10,437 nt of DNA. Source: JACQAI01 sp035507915 (GTDB lineage: Bacteria > Pseudomonadota > Alphaproteobacteria > Elsterales > Elsteraceae). The stretch covers positions 1 to 10,437 of the forward strand of contig DATJNS010000008.1 of the NCBI GenBank assembly GCA_035507915.1, written 5' to 3'. Each line of letters opens with the position of its first letter. Position 1 is the stretch's first letter. The translations under genes were made by a program, and so were the position numbers. The notes under the pieces were generated by a model. That model made no database searches, was not told the DNA's origin, and saw only the letters and a program-made list of their open reading frames with translations. This document shows positions 6,873 to 10,437 of this stretch, piece after piece.

Positions 6873-8288
6873 ACTTCGTCGCTTAATGCGGCGTCGATGA
6901 CGACGACGACATGGCTGCCCGACCTCTCGACGCGTCGCGGCCCGCGCTACCGCGCGATCGCCGATGCGCTCGCCGGCGACATCGCCAGCGGCCGGCTGCC
7001 GACCGGCGCCCGTCTGCCGACCCACCGCGAGCTCGCCTACCGCCTCGAGGTCACGGTCGGCACCGTGAGCCGCGCCTATGCCGAGGCGGAGCGGCGCGGC
7101 CTGATCGGCGGCGAGGTCGGTCGCGGCACCTTCGTGCGTGCGCGGCCCGAGCCCGGTCCGATCGTCGCCGACGCGCCATCGCCCGGCGACGCGATCGACC
7201 TTGCGATCAACAAGGTGTCGAGCGGTGACGAGGCGGCCGCGCTGGCCGGCACGCTCGCCGAGCTGGCGCGCGATCCGGCGCTCGACCAGCTGCTCGATTA
7301 TCTGCCGCATCTCGGCCTGCCGGCGCATCGCGCCGCGACGGCACGGCTCCTGCGCCAGCTCGAAATCGACGTCGCGCCCGAGCGGATCGCGCTCACCGCG
7401 GGTGCTCAGCACGCCATGATGATCGCGCTCGGTGCGCTCGCGCACCCGGGCGACACCGTCGCCTGCGAGCAGCTGACCTACGCCGGGTTCAAGTCGCTCG
7501 CGCGCATGCTCCATTTGCGCATCAAGCCGATCGCCATGGATCACGAGGGCGTACGACCCGACGCCTTCGAGACGGCATGCCGCGAGACCGATCTGCGCGC
7601 GCTCTATCTGTGCCCGACCCTGCAGAACCCGACCGGCACCACTCTGTCGCTCGATCGGCGCAAGGCGATCCTCGCGATCGCGGCGCGCCACGACGTGCGT
7701 GTGATCGAGGACGACGTCTACGGCTTCCTCACGCCCGATGCGCCGCCACCGCTGGTCGCGCTGGCGCCCGAGCGCGTGCTCTACATCAACGGCACCTCCA
7801 AGAGCCTGACGCCCGGCCTGCGCATCGCCTTCATCGTGATGCCGCCCGATCTGGCGGCGCGCATCGCCGCCGGCGTGCGCACCACCGTCTGGATGGCGGC
7901 GCCCCTGATGGCCGAGGTGATGCGCCGCTGGGTCGAAAGCGGCGAATTCATGCGCCTCGTCACGGCGAAGCGACGGATCGGCCGCGAGCGTCAGGCGCTG
8001 GCGCGCCGCATGCTGGCCGTCGCGCCGATCGCACCGACCCACGCCAACGCGTTGCATCTATGGCTGACGCTGCCCGAGCCGTGGACCGACGAGGCGTTCG
8101 CCGCGGAGGCGCAACGCAACGGCGTGCTGGTGAGCGCCGGCACCCATTTCGCGATCGGCCGCCCGCCGCTCGATGCGATCCGGATCTCGCTCGGCGCACC
8201 GCGCACGACTGCCGAGCTCGAGCGCGGTCTCGGCGTGCTGGCCGGGCTCTTGCGCAGCGCCGCCGAGCCCATGCGCTCGATCGTCTAG
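6867..8288 (+). CDS. MocR-type transcription regulator (GntR winged helix fused to PLP aminotransferase fold)
   Basis: From ATG 6867 the product is 473 aa. Residues about 25-95 form a GntR winged helix (GPRYRAIADALAGDI, LPTHRELAYRLEVTVGTVSR, then GRGTFVR). The rest is a fold-type I PLP domain with NPTG (254-257), EDDVYG (281-286, with D282/D283 and Y285 as cofactor contacts), the Schiff-base lysine K312 in GTSKSLTPGLR, and the carboxylate-binding R439 in IRISLGA. All cofactor residues are present, so it should bind PLP and may sense an amine or amino acid. ATG 6867 and ATG 6897 (463 aa) are both possible starts; neither has a ribosome site, and the transcript might be leaderless. TTG 6831 is less likely. 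The divergent DUF1127-acetyltransferase set is the obvious candidate target. Which ligand it senses is unknown. Confidence 0.92.
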   Translation: MTTSSLNAASMTTTTWLPDLSTRRGPRYRAIADALAGDIASGRLPTGARLPTHRELAYRLEVTVGTVSRAYAEAERRGLIGGEVGRGTFVRARPEPGPIVADAPSPGDAIDLAINKVSSGDEAAALAGTLAELARDPALDQLLDYLPHLGLPAHRAATARLLRQLEIDVAPERIALTAGAQHAMMIALGALAHPGDTVACEQLTYAGFKSLARMLHLRIKPIAMDHEGVRPDAFETACRETDLRALYLCPTLQNPTGTTLSLDRRKAILAIAARHDVRVIEDDVYGFLTPDAPPPLVALAPERVLYINGTSKSLTPGLRIAFIVMPPDLAARIAAGVRTTVWMAAPLMAEVMRRWVESGEFMRLVTAKRRIGRERQALARRMLAVAPIAPTHANALHLWLTLPEPWTDEAFAAEAQRNGVLVSAGTHFAIGRPPLDAIRISLGAPRTTAELERGLGVLAGLLRSAAEPMRSIV

Positions 8289-8346
8289 TATCGTGGCGGC
8301 ACTAGGAAGATATGCATCAGCGGCACATTTGAACTAAGCTGGCGCC

Positions 8347-8886
8347 ATGGCAACGCAGGACTTGGCGCCCCACCCTTCGACCGAAGCCCCGGCGGCGGAT
8401 GCTCCGGCCGACCCCGTATTGGCCGCGCTGCGCGCGCGCGTACACGGCACCAACATCTCCGAGACGACGCTGCTCGCCACCGACTATCTGAACCATTTCA
8501 ACGAAATCATCATGCTGCTCGAGATGGTTCCGGACATGCCCGAGATGCTCGACGAGGCCAAGGCCTGGGAGCCGAAGGATTACGTCGAGCATTTCGCGAG
8601 CTCGAGCTGTCCGTTCCGCGATCTCGCGATCGAGCTCTATCCGCACGTGCCGACGCGCTACAAGGAGCCGTTCGAGACCACGATCCTGCAGCTCCAGGCG
8701 GTGATCGACGGCACCCTGCGACACGCCGAGACGGCACGCTCGCGCGACGACGCTCGCCTCTTGCGCCAGAAGATCACCATCGCGCTCGATCCGATGCATC
8801 GTCTGGTCGACGTCGCCGCGAGCATCATCCACGGCGCCGACAAGGCCCTGAGCCAGGACGAGATCGACACCGTGCTGGAGACCTAG
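8347..8886 (+). CDS. Conserved-looking protein of unknown function with FliM-like C-terminal peptide
   Basis: The 179-aa soluble protein has no domain I can name. The first 30 residues are Ala/Pro-rich and probably flexible. The rest looks helical: TLLATDYLNHFNEIIMLLEMVPDMPEML (41-68), an AWEPKDYVEHF segment (73-83) and a long helical part (108-165). The style resembles uncharacterised alphaproteobacterial proteins, but I cannot cite a family. The last residues, LSQDEIDTVL (168-177), closely match the LSQ(D/E)EIDALL peptide by which FliM binds phosphorylated CheY. There are no signal peptide or membrane segments. ATG 8347 has no clear ribosome site. It lies 58 nt after the MocR gene on the same strand, so co-transcription is possible. 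Its TAG overlaps the AraC gene's stop on the opposite strand within a shared CTAG. Coding status is supported by strong codon bias and amino-acid composition. Confidence 0.75.
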   Translation: MATQDLAPHPSTEAPAADAPADPVLAALRARVHGTNISETTLLATDYLNHFNEIIMLLEMVPDMPEMLDEAKAWEPKDYVEHFASSSCPFRDLAIELYPHVPTRYKEPFETTILQLQAVIDGTLRHAETARSRDDARLLRQKITIALDPMHRLVDVAASIIHGADKALSQDEIDTVLET

Positions 8887-9761
8887 GCCGGCGCGGCGAG
8901 CGCGGCGGCCCACGCCGCCGGCGTGAGGCCGTAGGTTCGCTTGAACAGACGCGACAGGTGGCTCTGATCGGCGAAGCCGGCGCCCGCGGCGACCTCCGCC
9001 AGCGCCACGCCGTCGCGGATCATCCGGCGTGCCCGATCGAGCCGCCGCATCGTGCGGAAATCGCTGGGACTGGTGCCGAAGGCGGCGCGAAACTGCCGCG
9101 CCAATGTCCAGCGATCGAGACCGGACACCCGCTCCAGGAGCGCCACCGCGTGCCGCACGGTCGGATCCGCGGCGATCAGCTCGCGCACCCGCAGCACCGC
9201 CGCGAGGCCGAGCCGGCGCGAGGTCGCGCCGACATCCGCCGCCGCGCGTTCGAACAGGTCGGCCAATGCGGTCGCAATTTCGACCCGGACGACATCGTCG
9301 ATCGGCTCATCGAGGTCCCACAGCCCCGACGGCAGCGCAGCCTCGATCGCGCGCCGATCGAGCACGGGATCGGCGACGAATGGCAGGCTGCGGCCGCCGA
9401 GCGCCTGCTGGATCAGTGCCGGGTCGACATAGGCGATCCGATAGGCGAAGCCATCGGCGGTGCCGGCGCTGCCGTCATGCAGCTCGTCGGGATGGAGCAC
9501 GTGGCACTGGCCCAACAGGCAATGGCGCTGCACGCCGCGATAGCGAAAGGTCTGGATACCCGCGATCGTGATGCCGATGGCGTAGGTGTCGTGGCGGTGC
9601 GGCGCGAACGCACGGCCGACGAGCCGCGCTTCGAGACGCTCGATCCCGGCGCTGCCGCGGCCGATCCGAATGCGCGCTCCAGCGCCCGGCGCGCGCACGG
9701 CCGGATCGTCGCACAAGCCTTCAAGACGCCGCTCGGCGCGCTCGCCCAACCTGCTCCGCAT
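8883..9761 (-). CDS. AraC-family transcription regulator
   Basis: From ATG 9761 the product is 292 aa. An N-terminal cupin-like sensing domain includes APHRHDTYAIGITIAGIQTFRYRG (53-76) and VLHPDELHDG (88-97). The C-terminal AraC DNA-binding domain (about 195-285) has both helix-turn-helices: LERVSGLDRWTLARQFRAAF (209-228), then LAEVAAGAGFADQSHLSRLF (254-273) with GLTPAAW. The first 30 residues are extra relative to common relatives. GTG 9698 is a possible shorter start, which would leave a more normal 92-bp control region. Regulators of this kind often sit opposite a LysE-family exporter and control it; here that exporter is reduced to a remnant. Codons 1 to about 35 lie inside the left copy of a 218-bp tandem duplication, but the gene itself reads through intact. 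It overlaps the convergent unknown gene by 4 nt. Confidence 0.92.
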   Translation of the reverse strand: MRSRLGERAERRLEGLCDDPAVRAPGAGARIRIGRGSAGIERLEARLVGRAFAPHRHDTYAIGITIAGIQTFRYRGVQRHCLLGQCHVLHPDELHDGSAGTADGFAYRIAYVDPALIQQALGGRSLPFVADPVLDRRAIEAALPSGLWDLDEPIDDVVRVEIATALADLFERAAADVGATSRRLGLAAVLRVRELIAADPTVRHAVALLERVSGLDRWTLARQFRAAFGTSPSDFRTMRRLDRARRMIRDGVALAEVAAGAGFADQSHLSRLFKRTYGLTPAAWAAALAAPA

Positions 9762-9873
9762 CGTTCGAAGTCTAACCGGAAGGCTCGGCCGTGCGGCAGC
9801 TGTCCGCCCGGGCCGCGTTGATCCTGGCGCCGTTCGTCGTGATGGGCAGCCCCGGTCCGGCAACCATGAGCGT
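9656..9873. repeat. 218-bp tandem duplication, left copy
   Basis: This copy holds the first about 35 codons of the intact AraC-family gene (minus strand), the 29-bp divergent space 9762-9790, and the first about 28 codons of the LysE-family exporter (plus strand). It differs from the right copy at only four positions: 9742 (T/C), 9775 (A/C), 9779 (G/A) and 9813 (C/T), which is about 98% identity. Two of the four changes fall in the 29-bp divergent space. Confidence 0.95.
9791..9873 (+). pseudogene. LysE-family exporter N-terminal fragment (left copy)
   Basis: GTG 9791 has a good ribosome site GGAAGG (9778-9783, 7 nt upstream). It starts VRQLSARAALILAPFVVMGS followed by PGPATMSV, the first membrane helix and SPGPA motif of LysE/RhtB-family amino-acid exporters. 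After about 28 residues the reading crosses into the second duplication copy and becomes unrelated sequence, stopping at 10039. If translated it would give an 83-aa product with one exporter-like helix and a basic tail. Calling it a fragment is firm; whether it is expressed is unknown. Confidence 0.75.
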
Positions 9874-9979
9874 CGCGGCCGATCCGAATGCGCGCTCCAG
9901 CGCCCGGCGCGCGCACGGCCGGATCGTCGCACAAGCCTTCAAGACGCCGCTCGGCGCGCCCGCCCAACCTGCTCCGCAT
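9874..9979 (-). pseudogene. Duplicated 5' fragment of the AraC-family gene
   Basis: The right copy of the duplication repeats the start codon (ATG at 9979) and the first about 35 codons of the AraC-family gene, with one substitution here (9960; E7 becomes G). Translation from this start would shift frame at the copy junction and run in a wrong frame into the intact gene until 9413. A functional protein is not expected, but transcription starting near this copy would run through the intact gene. Confidence 0.75.
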
Positions 9980-10091
9980 CGTTCGAAGTCTACCCGAAAG
10001 GCTCGGCCGTGCGGCAGCTGTCCGCCCGGGTCGCGTTGATCCTGGCGCCGTTCGTCGTGATGGGCAGCCCCGGTCCGGCAACCATGAGCGT
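9874..10091. repeat. 218-bp tandem duplication, right copy
   Basis: It directly abuts the left copy. The junction is CGCGGCC at 9874-9880; the outer ends read CGCGGCC in the AraC gene (9656-9662) and CACGGCC in the exporter (10092-10098). The duplication could therefore have formed by slippage or recombination at 5 to 7 bp of shared sequence. Because 218 is not a multiple of three, reading from one copy into the next changes frame for both genes. This copy is fused to the exporter remnant that ends at 10152. Confidence 0.95.
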
Positions 10092-10152
10092 CACGGCCCT
10101 CGGCGCCGCGATTCTGCTCGGCACGACCATCCTGTCGATCGTGCACGACTGA
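10009..10152 (+). pseudogene. LysE-family exporter remnant with internal deletion
   Basis: From GTG 10009 a 47-aa frame reads VRQLSARVALILAPFVVMGS, then PGPATMSVTALGAA, then ILLGTTILSIVHD and stop. The first 34 residues are the normal LysE-family N-terminus with its SPGPA motif; the last 13 look like the end of a final membrane helix. The family is usually around 200 aa, so about 150 residues seem to be missing in frame. The stop TGA (10150-10152) touches the stop of the convergent MFS gene, as expected if the true 3' end is retained. Its ribosome site is weakened relative to the left copy (GAAAGG for GGAAGG). It cannot be a working exporter. A purpose-built small membrane peptide is possible but less likely. 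Confidence 0.75.
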
Positions 10153-10437
10153 TCAGACGCGGCTGGGGCGCAGCAGGGTCTCGGCGAAGGTGAGCGCAAG
10201 CCCGGCGAGCGCAACGCCGACGACTGCGAACATGACACGATAGCCCGCGAGCTCGATCAGCTGGCCGCATAGCGCGACGCCCAGCGCCTGGCCGAGATAG
10301 AACAGGAACGCGAATAGTGAGATCGCCAAGCCGCGCGCCTGCGGCGCCATCTGGGTCGCGATCGTCTGCAAGGTCGCGTGGTGCATGTAAAAGCCGACGC
10401 CAGCCGCCATCACGGCCGCCGGCAGCCACCACCAGCC
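10153..10437 (-). CDS. MFS transporter, C-terminal part (cut by window edge)
   Basis: The last 94 codons of a major facilitator superfamily transporter enter from the right edge, beginning in the middle of a membrane helix (WWWLPAAVMAAGVGFYMHH). The stretch LQTIATQMAPQARGLAISLF then FLFYLGQALGVALCG is typical of bacterial drug or metabolite exporters in the C-terminal half. The last helix is about YRVMFAVVGVALAGLALTFA, followed by a short charged tail ETLLRPSRV. The frame stays open to the edge, so the GTG/ATG codons near 10408-10413 are internal, not starts. Its stop directly abuts the stop of the exporter remnant on the other strand. The substrate cannot be told. Confidence 0.85.
   Translation of the reverse strand, partial: GWWWLPAAVMAAGVGFYMHHATLQTIATQMAPQARGLAISLFAFLFYLGQALGVALCGQLIELAGYRVMFAVVGVALAGLALTFAETLLRPSRV

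Noticed and set aside
6552..8057. Long minus-strand extension upstream of the RimJ/RimL-type acetyltransferase, through the DUF1127 gene and into the MocR gene
   Set aside because: The acetyltransferase begins convincingly at ATG 6551. The extension is shadow of two well-supported genes and shows no family motif.
9413..10081. Open frame across the duplication starting with the second AraC copy
   Set aside because: It carries AraC residues for about 35 codons only and then shifts frame at the copy junction, so it is a product of the 218-bp period not being a multiple of three.
9656..10098. The duplication as an insertion sequence or CRISPR-like array
   Set aside because: There is no transposase, terminal inverted repeat or target-site duplication, there are only two copies, and the unit consists of local gene sequence.

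Overview
The window reads like chromosomal DNA of a GC-rich alphaproteobacterium. Third codon positions are strongly G/C, long antisense open frames mirror the real genes, and the gene families (DUF1127 protein, MocR regulator, AraC/LysE pair, CHASE histidine kinase, rhizobial-type ureidoglycolate lyase) are common there. This placement is an inference from gene content and base composition; there is no rRNA or other marker gene in the window.

Layout. 51-713 (+) is a ureidoglycolate lyase-family enzyme. 742-1608 (-) is a periplasmic amino-acid-type solute-binding protein without a permease. It is divergent from a membrane CHASE-domain sensor histidine kinase (1765-3660, +) that has no adjacent response regulator. 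From 6787 down to 3671 on the minus strand lie five genes that may form one operon: a 75-aa DUF1127 protein, a RimJ/RimL-type acetyltransferase, an AlaX-type alanyl-tRNA editing protein, a PhzF-family isomerase and a second GNAT acetyltransferase. A MocR (GntR-aminotransferase fusion) regulator reads divergently from 6867. The short space between it and the DUF1127 gene is packed with signals: a good sigma-70-like promoter, palindromes, direct repeats, and a 9-bp inverted repeat whose 3' arm contains the DUF1127 start codon. At 8347-8886 (+) is a 179-aa protein of unknown function whose C-terminus resembles the CheY-binding peptide of FliM.

The right end shows genome decay. An AraC-family regulator (8883-9761, -) faces what was a LysE-family exporter. 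The regulator's 5' end, the divergent control region and the exporter's first codons have been tandemly duplicated (period 218 bp, 4 differences). The exporter itself survives only as a 47-codon remnant with its middle missing. A partial MFS transporter (10153-10437, -) enters from the right edge and ends exactly where the exporter remnant ends.

I see no tRNA or rRNA gene, CRISPR array, insertion sequence or phage gene. No wholly new system is evident. The most unusual features are the duplicated AraC/LysE control region with its exporter remnant, the structured DUF1127 leader with the compact MocR control region, and the FliM-like tail on the unknown protein. There is no gene-free stretch longer than 300 bases.
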